Shown here in pieces: positions 8,809 through 18,370 of a stretch of 64,000 nt of DNA. A model generated the notes under the pieces. The model was not told the DNA's origin and ran no database searches. It worked only from the letters and a program-made list of their open reading frames with translations. Both the position numbers and the translations under genes were made by a program. How positions within the stretch are numbered: the stretch's first letter is position 1; each line of letters begins with the position of its first letter. The stretch is from positions 1,054,001-1,118,000 of the forward strand of contig CAWDMP010000002.1 of assembly GCA_963803495.1 (NCBI GenBank), in the 5' to 3' direction. Source of the stretch: Persicitalea sp963803495. Lineage in GTDB: Bacteria; Bacteroidota; Bacteroidia; Cytophagales; Spirosomataceae.

Positions 8809-10806
8809 ATGTTAGCGATTTTACTACTGACCCTTTGCGCCGCTCCCCAGGTACTACCCGACACGACCAACAGCGTCGGCATGACGATGGTCACGCTACC
8901 CGCCGGAAAGTTCGTGATGGGTTCGGCGGGCTACGGCGAAAATTTCGACGAACGCCCCGCGCACCGGGTCTTTATCTCAAAACCCCTTCGCATGGCGGCT
9001 ACCGAAGTGACCAACGCGCAATACGAGCAGTTCGACCCCGCGCACAAGAATCTGCGCGGCAAGGACGGTTTCTCCAAAGGCGACGACGAGGCCGTCATTT
9101 TTGTCGACTACCAGCAGGCCACCGATTTCTGTGCGTGGTTGAGTAAAAAAGAAGGCAAGCCCTACCGCCTGCCCACCGAAGCAGAGTGGGAATACGCCTG
9201 CCGGGCGGGTACCATGACACCCTTCATCACGGGCGACGGACTCGCGAAGGCGTACCATAAGCAGCAGGAAACCGTCTGGACGCCGAAGCCCGTCGACCTT
9301 ACCGTGCGCCGCACACCGGCCAACGCCTGGGGCTTGTACGACATGCACGGCAACGTGGAAGAGTGGTGCCATGATTGGTACGGCCCCTACGCCGCCACCG
9401 CCCAAACAGACCCGATCGGTCGTAAGACGGGGCTGTACCGCGTGACGCGGGGCGGTAGCCACAGTACCGCCGTGCGCTATTTGCGGTCGCCCAATCGGAT
9501 GGGGATGATTCCTCAGGATCGCCATTACCTGACAGGCTTCCGGGTGGTGCAGGGCGAGTTGCCCACGACGCCTCCCCTACCTTTACTACCCTCGGCTCCG
9601 GTGATGCAGAAAGTATCGCAAAAGACTTTTGGCTGGAAGAAGGAGACGAAAGCACTTTTCGAACCGCCCATTCCCTACGTACGTCAGCCTACCGCCGGGG
9701 AAGTACCCATGTACGGCCACAACCACTGTCCGGCAGTGACCTGGTGCGACAATGGTGATTTGCTGGCGATCTGGTTTTCGACCGACGATGAGTCGGGCCG
9801 CGAGATGGCGATTCTGGGTAGTAGGTTGCGGGCCGGAAACAAAGTCTGGGACCAGGCTTCGGAATTCTTCCGGGTACCCGACCGCAACATGACGGGCTCG
9901 TCGCTGTACCGTGATGCCGCCGGAACGCTCTACCACACCAATGGCGTGGAAGCGGCGGGTAGTTGGGAAAACCTGGCAATGGTACTTCGCACGAGCGACG
10001 ACAACGGCGCTACCTGGACCGCCCCGCGCTTTGTGGACCCCGAGCACCAACGCGGCAATCAGGTAATCGCCGGGATGTTCCAGACGAAGGAAGGGTACCT
10101 GGTGCAAGTGAGCGACGCCACGCCCTGGGGTGATGGCGGCTCGACGCTACACATCAGCCGGGACAAGGGCCAGACCTGGGAGCGTACCCAGGAAGTGCAA
10201 ACCGATCCAAAATTTGTGACGGGCCAAAGCGGTCCGCTGATCGCGGGTATTCACGCGGGGGTCGTACAGTTAAATGACGGGAGCTTAATGGCGCTGGGCC
10301 GAGGCGACAACCTTCCCGGACCCGGCGGCGGCGGCCTCCGAATGCCCATGAGCCGCTCGACGGATATGGGCAAAAGCTGGACCTACGCGCCGAGCGAATT
10401 CCCACCCATCGCGGGCGGACAGCGGCTGGTACTCCGGCGGCTCAACGAGGGCCCGCTGCTGCTGGTGTCGTACACGCACCACCCTTTCGTCGAGAAGGCC
10501 GAAGCGAGAAAGGGTATGCTATTTAAAGATTCGGCCGGAAAAGAGTACAAAGGCTACGGCTTATACGCGGCCCTTTCGTACGACGAAGGAAAAACCTGGC
10601 CCGTCAAGAAATTAATCACCGACGGTCAGGAACGTTTTCTCGACGGCGGTGCCTGGACCGGGTACTTCGAGATGGACGCTACCCGCGCCGAACCGCGCGG
10701 GTATCTGGCCGCTACCCAAACGCCGGATAATGTGATTCATCTGCTGAGCAGTCAGCAGCACTATCGGTTTACTTTGCAGTGGTTGAAGCAGGCAGGGGAA
10801 AGGTAG
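8809..10806 (+). CDS. SUMF1 (formylglycine-enzyme-like) plus sialidase/BNR fusion protein
   Basis: 665 residues with a short signal peptide (MLAILLLTLCAAPQ). Residues about 21-248 form a SUMF1/FGE-sulfatase domain (PAGKFVMGS, EVTNAQYEQF, YRLPTEAEWEYACRAG, YDMHGNVEEWCHDW, RVTRGGSHS). Residues about 300-660 form a sialidase-type propeller with four Asp boxes (SDDNGATW, SRDKGQTW, STDMGKSW, SYDEGKTW). The two cysteines of catalytic FGE that follow the GGS motif are Thr220 and Leu225 here, so sulfatase activation is unlikely. Most bacterial SUMF1 domains lack them and serve other roles. Probably an exported glycan-active or glycan-binding protein. The sialic-acid substrate is not established. Confidence 0.85.
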   Translation: MLAILLLTLCAAPQVLPDTTNSVGMTMVTLPAGKFVMGSAGYGENFDERPAHRVFISKPLRMAATEVTNAQYEQFDPAHKNLRGKDGFSKGDDEAVIFVDYQQATDFCAWLSKKEGKPYRLPTEAEWEYACRAGTMTPFITGDGLAKAYHKQQETVWTPKPVDLTVRRTPANAWGLYDMHGNVEEWCHDWYGPYAATAQTDPIGRKTGLYRVTRGGSHSTAVRYLRSPNRMGMIPQDRHYLTGFRVVQGELPTTPPLPLLPSAPVMQKVSQKTFGWKKETKALFEPPIPYVRQPTAGEVPMYGHNHCPAVTWCDNGDLLAIWFSTDDESGREMAILGSRLRAGNKVWDQASEFFRVPDRNMTGSSLYRDAAGTLYHTNGVEAAGSWENLAMVLRTSDDNGATWTAPRFVDPEHQRGNQVIAGMFQTKEGYLVQVSDATPWGDGGSTLHISRDKGQTWERTQEVQTDPKFVTGQSGPLIAGIHAGVVQLNDGSLMALGRGDNLPGPGGGGLRMPMSRSTDMGKSWTYAPSEFPPIAGGQRLVLRRLNEGPLLLVSYTHHPFVEKAEARKGMLFKDSAGKEYKGYGLYAALSYDEGKTWPVKKLITDGQERFLDGGAWTGYFEMDATRAEPRGYLAATQTPDNVIHLLSSQQHYRFTLQWLKQAGER

Positions 10807-10938
10807 AAGGGCGGAACGGTTAATGCTCTAACGCTACAAACCTTGGGCCTCTCCGAGGCCGCTATATTGATGTATTTAACGTAGCAAAAGCACTTTGAGT
10901 CGAGGCACTGAGCCAAATACTAAGAACTCGACACTTCT

Positions 10939-13311
10939 TTAGCGCCGACTTCCCGAATACGTCATTGCTTCTCCTTTCCCAAAACCATAGCTGAATCCAA
11001 GCGTGAAGAATGTGCCGCGCCGACCGTAGTCGTAGAGATAGAATTCCGGCCGTTCGATGACGCGCTCCTGAATGCGGGAAGCAAATACGTCGCGAACGCC
11101 GAGGTTGATGACGGCCTTACCGCCTTTCAGCTTTTTGCGTAGCCCTAAATCCATGAACGCGAAACCGGACACCTCACTTTGTACCGTGCGGTAGCCCGAT
11201 TGGTAGTTTCCACCGATTTCGAGGTCGAAGCTGGCCGGAAGCGAAATTTTGCTTGTCAACTGAGTCGACCATTGGTCGCCGGTAAAGTCGAAGGATTGCT
11301 GCTGGAATTCACCCTTCCGGACGAAGTAGTTGAGGTTAAAATCACCCGTAATTTTCAGCCATTTGTTCGGACTGTAATCACCGTTCAGTTCGACACCCGT
11401 CGTATTGTTGGAGCCGATGTTCATGGGCCGGGTGGTGTTGACATTGTTCTCAAAAGTCGACACGCGCTCGATGACGGCCTGGGTGTTGCGTTGGTACAAA
11501 CTGGCGCTAAGCGATGCTTTTTTAAAATTGAAGATGCTGGTCAATTCGTAGGAACCCGTAAACTCGGGCAGCAGATTTGGGTTACCGACGCGGATGTTGA
11601 AGTTGTTTCTGATGTTGAAAAACGGATTCAAATCCCAAAGCCGGGGCCGGTAAATTCGGCGGGAATAGCCCGCCTGCACCGAAACCTTCTCGCTGATTTT
11701 GTAAGAAGCGGCGGCGCTGGGAAAGAGGTTCGTGAAATTGCGGTCATTGGTTTCATTGGTGTTGACGAGCCGCGTACTCAGGTCCGTATTCTCTACCCGA
11801 AGCCCACCCTTGACGCCCCACTTTTTTGCCTCGTACGAAGCCGTACCGTACACGCCGAGTACCTTTTGGTTAAACCTGAAATCGTTCGTCAGCGCATCGA
11901 CCGTCACGTAGGTGCCATCCACGAGGTTGCTCACGGTGAAGTCATTGCCCACATCGTTGATGAGGTACTGAGCCCCCGTTTCGATGGTGACCTTGTCGTT
12001 GATCGGATCGGTGTAATCCAGTTTCAGGGTATTGTCGGCCTGCTGAAAGCTCGTGGCGGTGCGTTGATCGCGGTTATTGTTGGTACCGAAGATGGGCGTA
12101 TTGATAAATTCGGATGATTGATCTTTCCCAAAAAAGCTACCGATGGCGCTGAACAAAAGCAGGTGCTTCTCGTCGTCTTCGAATTTCTTTTCGTACTGCA
12201 ATTCGTATTGCCACTTGGGGTTAGTCGCCGAGGTATTTTCGTTTCGCTGCCATTGCGATACGAGCGCATCGCTGCTGTCGTTGAAACTGAAATCATATTG
12301 CGAGGGCTGCTTCTCGACCTCATAAGCAAAGTTGCCCGACAGCGTGATGACGTTGAGGTCGTTGATGTGGTAGTCGGTACCAAGGATGACGTTGTAGAAT
12401 GTTTCGTTGCGAAATTCAGTACCGTTGCTGCTCACGGTGGTATTGTTGACCTTGTCGCGGTTGATCGACTCGGAGTACTGCGGCAGCGAGCGAGTACCCA
12501 CACCCAATTGGGTGAATAAGTTAAACTTCTCGGTGCGCCGATTCAGGCTCAGGCCGATGCTATGGTTATCGGGGATACCGGTATTGAGCGTCACGGAGCC
12601 GTTCAGCCCTTTCTTCTCTTCTTTTTTCAGGATAATATTCAGGATACCCGAAGTACCTTCGGCGTCGTATTTGGCCGATGGGTTGGTGATTACCTCGATG
12701 CTTTCGATCATGTCGGCGGTGATGGTACCCAGGGCATTACCCTGCTGATCGGCCATGACGGAAGGCTTACCGTCGATCAGGATTTGTACTCCCCCGCTAC
12801 CACGCAAGGTGATTTGCCCCTCGATGGTCACGTTGACGGATGGTACGTTGTTGAGCACTTCCAGCGCGCTCGCGCCGGTGCTGGCCAAATCCTGCCCGAC
12901 GTTGAACACACGTTTGTCGAGCTTGAATTCAGTCCGCGATTTCTCGCCCCGGACTACTACTTCGTTCAGTACCCGGCTGTCCTCGGCCATTTGAATGACG
13001 CCCAGTTCGACCTTCCCCGATTTTACGACGATGTCGCGCTTGGCCAGGGTTTGGTAACCGATAAAGCTTATTTCTACGAAGAAGTCCGTCGCGGTCGTGC
13101 TGATGCTGAATCCACCGTCTTCGTCAGTCGTGGTACCCGCGATGGCTTCGCCCGTTTCTTTGTTACCCACCATGACGGTGGCAAACTCGATCGGTTGCCC
13201 ACTCGCTTTGTCCATGACGGCACCCGTGACGATTACCTCGGCGTCCTGAGCGATTGCCACGCCTGCGAAAAAGAGTACACTCAAAAAAGTGTAGATGTAT
13301 TTGATGTCCAT
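10939..13311 (-). CDS. TonB-dependent outer-membrane receptor
   Basis: 790 residues. Signal peptide (MDIKYIYTFLSVLFFAGVAIAQ), a carboxypeptidase-regulatory-like domain at about 26-110 (VTGAVMDKASGQPIEFATVMV, quoted in part), a plug with LNEVVVRGEKSR and DMIESIEVITNPSAKYDAEG, and an outer-membrane beta-barrel family 3 C-terminus ending FFTLGFSYGFGKG. There is no SusD partner beside it, so it is more likely a siderophore, peptide or small-molecule receptor than a polysaccharide pair. The leader holds a long palindrome next to the start codon. Ligand unknown. Confidence 0.88.
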   Translation of the reverse strand: MDIKYIYTFLSVLFFAGVAIAQDAEVIVTGAVMDKASGQPIEFATVMVGNKETGEAIAGTTTDEDGGFSISTTATDFFVEISFIGYQTLAKRDIVVKSGKVELGVIQMAEDSRVLNEVVVRGEKSRTEFKLDKRVFNVGQDLASTGASALEVLNNVPSVNVTIEGQITLRGSGGVQILIDGKPSVMADQQGNALGTITADMIESIEVITNPSAKYDAEGTSGILNIILKKEEKKGLNGSVTLNTGIPDNHSIGLSLNRRTEKFNLFTQLGVGTRSLPQYSESINRDKVNNTTVSSNGTEFRNETFYNVILGTDYHINDLNVITLSGNFAYEVEKQPSQYDFSFNDSSDALVSQWQRNENTSATNPKWQYELQYEKKFEDDEKHLLLFSAIGSFFGKDQSSEFINTPIFGTNNNRDQRTATSFQQADNTLKLDYTDPINDKVTIETGAQYLINDVGNDFTVSNLVDGTYVTVDALTNDFRFNQKVLGVYGTASYEAKKWGVKGGLRVENTDLSTRLVNTNETNDRNFTNLFPSAAASYKISEKVSVQAGYSRRIYRPRLWDLNPFFNIRNNFNIRVGNPNLLPEFTGSYELTSIFNFKKASLSASLYQRNTQAVIERVSTFENNVNTTRPMNIGSNNTTGVELNGDYSPNKWLKITGDFNLNYFVRKGEFQQQSFDFTGDQWSTQLTSKISLPASFDLEIGGNYQSGYRTVQSEVSGFAFMDLGLRKKLKGGKAVINLGVRDVFASRIQERVIERPEFYLYDYGRRGTFFTLGFSYGFGKGEAMTYSGSRR

Positions 13312-13316
13312 GATTG

Positions 13317-13370
13317 CATTACCCGTTTGAAAGGTGCATTGTTTGCACTCTTTACAAAGAACGGGTAATG
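13317..13370 (-). promoter_or_regulatory. Nested palindrome in the leader of the TonB receptor gene
   Basis: CATTACCCGTT (13317-13327) and AACGGGTAATG (13360-13370) are perfect 11-base inverted repeats, with GTGCA...TGCAC nested in the loop. The near arm ends 5 bases from the receptor's start codon. It could be an operator for a dimeric repressor or an RNA hairpin that controls translation. A terminator is unlikely because no U-run follows. Confidence 0.55.
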
Positions 13371-13446
13371 ACCACGCCCGGTTATGACGAATCGACGGAC
13401 TGGGGAAAGTAGTCTACCAATGAGGTGGTAGGGACGATGGGTAGGC

Positions 13447-16400
13447 TCACTTGGCACTCTTCGCCATACTCTCTTTCACTACCTTCATCACGCCGTTCAT
13501 CAGCCGCCAGTGGCCGGGGAACGTGCACACGTAGGGATAATTGCCGGGCGTGGCGGGCGCGGTAAATTTCAGACGGTAGGTTTGGTCGGGATTTACGAGC
13601 GGCATGGCGGCGATGATCTGCGGGGTATCGGGCACGTAGTTTTTATCCGCGCCGTCTTTGGCTGTGATCATTTTGTCGGCGGCGGCCCCGATGATTTCCA
13701 GCGACCTGGGCTTACCGATGACGAGGTTGTGCTGCATGGCGTCGGGGTTCTCAAAAATGATCTCGACTGGCTTGCCCGCCGTAACCGTGAACTGCGTGAG
13801 ATCGTATTGCAACGCCTCACGAATCGCCTTGATGCGGATCACCTGCACGTTATGATCGTCGGCATGAGCATCTTTTATTCCAAACGACTCCATGAAGGCA
13901 GTCATACGTCCCGCCAGGTCATTTGGAATGGCGTCTTTCAGACTCGCCAACAGTTTTTTTACTGCCGGAGAAGCGGTCTCTTTTCGCTTGGCGTTCCAAC
14001 CGTTCAGGATACCTTTGGTGATGGCAAATTTCCCGTCGGCGTCAAGCTCTTGTCCGGATGTGAGCATCGCCACCACCGAATCGGCGGGCGCGTAGGATGC
14101 GTAGCTGCGGGCGGCGCGTTCCAGCGCAAAATCGGCCAACAACTGCGGGCGGCGCACTTCGAAAGATTTGCTAAAAACATTGTTGCGCTCGTCGGCTTCG
14201 TCCACCGCGTTCTCCTGATCGATGGTGGCGGTGACGGTTACCTCGCCAGCCTGCTCGGGTGTAAAGCCGAAGGTACTGTTCCAGGGGCCGTTGTTGCCCT
14301 CCGACAGTTCGACTGCTTCGCCAGGCGCCAGGCCCTTGTCGAGCTTGCGGCTGATGTAGTTAAGCGACAGGCTGTTGCCGCGCACGCCTACTGTAACTAC
14401 CGGAATTTTGTCGTTGGGAACCGCCATTTTGCTTTGATTGGCGATATGTAGCGTAATCCTGCCGTACTCGCGCACGAATGGACTGGCCGGGCTGAGCGTA
14501 ATATCGGTGATCACGAGGTCAGGTTTACCGTCGGCTATTTTCAGCTCATTCTTCGCCCTGTGCTGCGCATGATCCATCGGGGCCGCACTAGCCATAAAGC
14601 CAGCCGAAGCAGAAACCTTGGATCTGCTTGTCAAACGTCTGCTTAGGTACTTCCGTCTAATGGCCCCGTCGTGTGCGTTCATCACCACCGCAAAAGCGTC
14701 GGGTAGCCAACGGTCGTCCGACGATTGGTATTCTTCCAGCCGCGCCAAAATGCCGTCCTCAATAGCGGGCGTCAAAGGTATTTCGGTAAAGGCCAGCAGC
14801 GTGTTCAGTACCACTAGCGGTTCTTTGTCGTGCAGGGCGTCGGCTTGCAATAGTGCTTGGGCCGTGGCGGCATTTTTGGGAAGTACTTGCACGGCGTTCT
14901 TGCGAACCGCCGCGCTTGGGTGGCGGAGGGCCGCAGTGGCTGCTACCAGCACATCGGGATCGCTCATGGCGCCCAATCCGTGCAGCGTCCAAAGCGCGTG
15001 GATGGCGGTGGGGTTGAGACCGATTTTATCTACTGCATTATCTTTTAGGAGCGCGATCAGTTGCGGTACCACGTCTTCGTTTTCCCGCTCTACCAGCAGC
15101 CGTTGGGCGTGCATTCGCCACAGCATGTTGTCGTTTTTCAGCGTGGCGACCAGCTGCGCGGGGTTATTTTTATCAAGCGTAAAAGGCGTGTAAGCGGGTG
15201 CGTTTTTGTAAGCAATACGGTACAGGCGGCCGTGCGTAAAATCACGGAGGTCGGTGTCGTAGGCGTTGCCGCCGCCGTTTTCAAATCCACTGGGTGTGGG
15301 GTTGTGCTGGATGATGTAGCTGTACCAGTCGGCCACCCACACGGCGCCGTCGGGACCTACCTCGGCGAAGACTGGCGATACCCATTCGTCAGCCCCGGCC
15401 AGCAGGTTGAAATCTCCCGCATCCCGATAGTCGGTACCGTTTTTGACCATGTTGTTTTGGTGTAAAATATGGCCCGTAGGCTCCGACACAAAGGCCACCT
15501 TGTTCCAGTATGCTTCGGGGAAAGCACGGGCGGTGTAAAAATTCTGGCCCGCGGCCGCGGTAAAGCCGCCGAACACATCCACCTGCCGCACTTTGGGCGT
15601 GATGGGTTTCATGTCTTTGTGGGTGTCGGTACTGCGGCCACCGTTGTCCACCCGACTCTTGCCAAAATACCGACTCGGAATGGCCATGTACCAGCCGTGG
15701 GCGTTGTTGGCCGTGGAGCCGAATAGGTCGCCGCCTTCGTTGAAGCCCAGCCCCCAGGTATTGTTGGAGGTGTAGGTCATCACTTCCATATCGGAGCCGT
15801 CGGGCCGGAAGCGGTACAATGCCTGACCAAAATTCAGGCTGTCTTTGCCAGCGAACTTTCCTTTGAAACCCGAATACCCTACCGCACCGTATACCCAATT
15901 ATCGAAGCCGTAGTGTAGGCTGGAAGGCCCGGCGTGGGTATCGAAGGTACCAAAGCCGGAGAAGAGAATTTTCTTGACATCGGCCTTATCGTCGCCGTCG
16001 GTATCTTGCAAAAATAGCATGTGCGGAGCCTGCGACACGATGAGACCACCGTTGGCGAAGGTCATACCCGTCGGGATACTTAGGCCCTCGGCGAAGCGCG
16101 TGAATTTGTCGGCCTTGCCATCGTTGTCGGTGTCCTCACAAATCAGGATATAATCACTGCCGCCGCTTGCTTTGCGTTCATTGGGGTAGTCTTTGGTGAT
16201 GAGCACAAACAGTCGGCCTTTTTCGTCCCACGTCATGGCGATGGGGTGCATCACGTCCGGCTCGTGGGCAAATACGTCCAGCGTAAAATCGACCGGAATT
16301 TGGATGTGCTTCACCGATTCTTCGGGCGACAGCGGCAACTGCTGCATCTGGGTGCCAGGACGCTGCTCATAGTTGGGTAGCTTGGCCGCGCGGTACTCGA

Positions 16401-17067
16401 ACGGCTTGGGATTCAGCGCGGCGAGGGATGCGCGGGCGTCGTCGCTCACGGACCAGAGAATGGCTTTTTCCATCAGCTGGAGAAATTCCGGCTGCTTCCA
16501 GCTACGCTCGTCATGGCCGTAGGCCGTGATAAATACCCGCCCCGTATTGTGCGCTGGTGTGGTGGGGTCTTCGCCGAAAAATTTAGGGAGATATTCGAAC
16601 TTCTCGGCAGGAATGGGTTCCATTTCGTGTCGACTCGTTTTGGCACCGATCAGTCTTTTCAGTTCAAGATTGTTCTTGAAACTTTCATCGGTGGCATGAA
16701 TTGGTAAAAATCCTTTCCCGCTCGCTGAAAAATCCAGCAACGCCTGGGCCTGGGCCGGCGAGAGGGCAACGGAATCAGCGTATAGTAGTAGGGCGTCGTA
16801 CTTGCCTAGCGTCTGCGGATTGAGGTCGGTTGATCGGTCGGTGTAGGTGAAGTTGATGCCTTTGCTGCCCATCGCCTCCATCAGCACCGGAACGAACTCG
16901 ATGGGTTTGTGCGGGCCGTCGTCGCCCAGGAAGAGTACTTCCAGGCGGCGTGGCTTGGCAGTCTCGGTTTTGGCATTTTGTCTGATGTCCGTCGTGTTGA
17001 CGTTACCCGTGCGGGCACAAGCCAGGGCAATTGTCAAAAGGATTAGGTACAGGGAAATGCGTTTCAT
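13447..17067 (-). CDS. Multidomain ThuA/propeller/HEAT/CARDB/cupredoxin lipoprotein
   Basis: 1206 residues from the ATG at 17067, chosen because it gives a lipoprotein signal (LILLTIALAC). Order of parts: a ThuA-like glutamine-amidotransferase fold at about 40-230 (LEVLFLGDDGPHKP, LPIHATDESF); a sugar-dehydrogenase-like propeller at about 255-600 (DTDNDGKADKFTRFAEGLS, GPDGAVWVADWYSYI); HEAT-type helices at about 650-780; a CARDB-like Ig domain at about 870-980 (DEADERNNVFSKSF); and a C-terminal blue-copper domain. Copper ligands H1113, C1181, H1186 and M1190 keep azurin spacing. Probably surface or periplasmic electron transfer linked to sugar oxidation. The reading frame is intact. Confidence 0.85.
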   Translation of the reverse strand: MKRISLYLILLTIALACARTGNVNTTDIRQNAKTETAKPRRLEVLFLGDDGPHKPIEFVPVLMEAMGSKGINFTYTDRSTDLNPQTLGKYDALLLYADSVALSPAQAQALLDFSASGKGFLPIHATDESFKNNLELKRLIGAKTSRHEMEPIPAEKFEYLPKFFGEDPTTPAHNTGRVFITAYGHDERSWKQPEFLQLMEKAILWSVSDDARASLAALNPKPFEYRAAKLPNYEQRPGTQMQQLPLSPEESVKHIQIPVDFTLDVFAHEPDVMHPIAMTWDEKGRLFVLITKDYPNERKASGGSDYILICEDTDNDGKADKFTRFAEGLSIPTGMTFANGGLIVSQAPHMLFLQDTDGDDKADVKKILFSGFGTFDTHAGPSSLHYGFDNWVYGAVGYSGFKGKFAGKDSLNFGQALYRFRPDGSDMEVMTYTSNNTWGLGFNEGGDLFGSTANNAHGWYMAIPSRYFGKSRVDNGGRSTDTHKDMKPITPKVRQVDVFGGFTAAAGQNFYTARAFPEAYWNKVAFVSEPTGHILHQNNMVKNGTDYRDAGDFNLLAGADEWVSPVFAEVGPDGAVWVADWYSYIIQHNPTPSGFENGGGNAYDTDLRDFTHGRLYRIAYKNAPAYTPFTLDKNNPAQLVATLKNDNMLWRMHAQRLLVERENEDVVPQLIALLKDNAVDKIGLNPTAIHALWTLHGLGAMSDPDVLVAATAALRHPSAAVRKNAVQVLPKNAATAQALLQADALHDKEPLVVLNTLLAFTEIPLTPAIEDGILARLEEYQSSDDRWLPDAFAVVMNAHDGAIRRKYLSRRLTSRSKVSASAGFMASAAPMDHAQHRAKNELKIADGKPDLVITDITLSPASPFVREYGRITLHIANQSKMAVPNDKIPVVTVGVRGNSLSLNYISRKLDKGLAPGEAVELSEGNNGPWNSTFGFTPEQAGEVTVTATIDQENAVDEADERNNVFSKSFEVRRPQLLADFALERAARSYASYAPADSVVAMLTSGQELDADGKFAITKGILNGWNAKRKETASPAVKKLLASLKDAIPNDLAGRMTAFMESFGIKDAHADDHNVQVIRIKAIREALQYDLTQFTVTAGKPVEIIFENPDAMQHNLVIGKPRSLEIIGAAADKMITAKDGADKNYVPDTPQIIAAMPLVNPDQTYRLKFTAPATPGNYPYVCTFPGHWRLMNGVMKVVKESMAKSAK

Positions 17068-17115
17068 AGTTTCTTGCTTAAAAATTATTTTTACCTGCAT
17101 TGGTTAGCGTTAGGA

Positions 17116-17147
17116 CGCTGGTTTGCGTTTGCAACGCGCGACCAGCG
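17116..17147. repeat. REP-like double hairpin
   Basis: CGCTGGT (17116-17122) pairs with ACCAGCG (17141-17147), and inside it GCGTT-TGC-AACGC (17125-17137) forms a second stem. The inner unit follows the pattern GCGTY-NNN-RACGC, which recurs twice at 41020-41061. It sits between two leftward genes and may act as a terminator or a repetitive extragenic palindrome. Confidence 0.5.
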
Positions 17148-17235
17148 CAATACAGGATCGAGGAGATTAGACAACCTCAACCTTTACCAGACCTTTCCGC
17201 CCGGCATAATCACGCAAACCCACGTACTCAATCAA

Positions 17236-18351
17236 TTATGAGAAATCCGGCACTCGAATAATCTCCCCGCCCCGCATGGCCGACTCGTGCGCCAGAATCC
17301 CGACGCTGGTCCAGTTGGCCGATTGGACGGCGTTGGGGAAAGGGTCGCGGTCTGCGATGAGGGCTGAGACGAACTCGTGCGCCAGGTGCGGATGCGAGCC
17401 GCCGTGCCCGCCGCCTTGTACAAACGACAGGTGGGCTTTTTCACCTGCGTCGTACACGCCCCGACCCGTGAACGAGCGAATTTCCTCCGGTAGCAGGTGC
17501 GCATAGTCGGGCGTTTCGACGCGCTCGGGAATTTCGGGTTCGGACCTTTTGGCGGTGTGAATCACCGGGGGCTCGCCCTCGATGAGCGGCCACTCGAATG
17601 ACTTCTTGCTACCGTAAACCTCGAAACTCTCACGGTACTGCCGGGCAACATCGAACAGCGAACGGTACACATAAGCCGACAAGTCGCTGTCCTTGAATTT
17701 GATATGCGCCGATTCTACGGCAAAAGGCGAGTTATGAATCCTGGCCAAATCCTCGCTAATGGTACCTGAGCCAAAACATGAAACGTACTCGGCTTCGAGG
17801 CGCAACAAGCCCGCCACCGGACCTACGCAATGCGTGGCGTAATGCATCGGCGGCAGACCGGGCCAATAGTCGGGCCAGCCTTCCATGTCCTGCTGGTGGC
17901 TGGCTTTCAGGAATTGTACTTTACCGAGTTCGCCATTTTCATAAAGCGCTTTGACAAACAAAAACTCACGGGCGTACACGACCGTCTCCATCATCATATA
18001 TTTCAGGCCCGTCTCGCGGCAGACTCTCACAATTTCCTGACAATCTTCTACCGAAGTCGCCATCGGGACGGTACAAGCTACGTGTTTGCCCGCGCGGAGT
18101 GCTTTCAGCGTCTGTTCGGCGTGATTGGGAATCGGCGAATTGATATGCACCGCGTCCACTTTCGGATCGGCCAGCAAATCGTCGTAGCTGGTGTACCGGC
18201 CGTCGACACCGTGCTCCTCCCCCACAGCGTCCAGCCTAGCTTGCGTGCGCTGACAGATGGCGTACATATTGGCGTGCGGATGCCGTTGGTAGATGGGAAT
18301 GAATTCGGCTCCGAAGCCTAGTCCGACGATGGCGACATTGACTTGTTTCAT
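17236..18351 (-). CDS. Gfo/Idh/MocA-family oxidoreductase
   Basis: 371 residues without an export signal, so cytoplasmic. The NAD(P)-binding start is VNVAIVGLGFGAEFIPIYQRH (quoted in part as VNVAIVGLGFGAEF). The EKP-type motif is replaced by ACTVPMATSVEDC at about residues 93-105, so the usual catalytic lysine near this spot is not obvious. A His-rich segment (GGGHGGSHPHLAHEF) lies near the end. Family members oxidise or reduce sugars, inositols or their derivatives. It is 19 bases downstream of a D-psicose-epimerase-like gene in the same direction, which suggests a two-step sugar or polyol pathway. The substrate is unknown. Confidence 0.85.
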   Translation of the reverse strand: MKQVNVAIVGLGFGAEFIPIYQRHPHANMYAICQRTQARLDAVGEEHGVDGRYTSYDDLLADPKVDAVHINSPIPNHAEQTLKALRAGKHVACTVPMATSVEDCQEIVRVCRETGLKYMMMETVVYAREFLFVKALYENGELGKVQFLKASHQQDMEGWPDYWPGLPPMHYATHCVGPVAGLLRLEAEYVSCFGSGTISEDLARIHNSPFAVESAHIKFKDSDLSAYVYRSLFDVARQYRESFEVYGSKKSFEWPLIEGEPPVIHTAKRSEPEIPERVETPDYAHLLPEEIRSFTGRGVYDAGEKAHLSFVQGGGHGGSHPHLAHEFVSALIADRDPFPNAVQSANWTSVGILAHESAMRGGEIIRVPDFS

Positions 18352-18370
18352 AGTATTGAGTCAAAGATTT

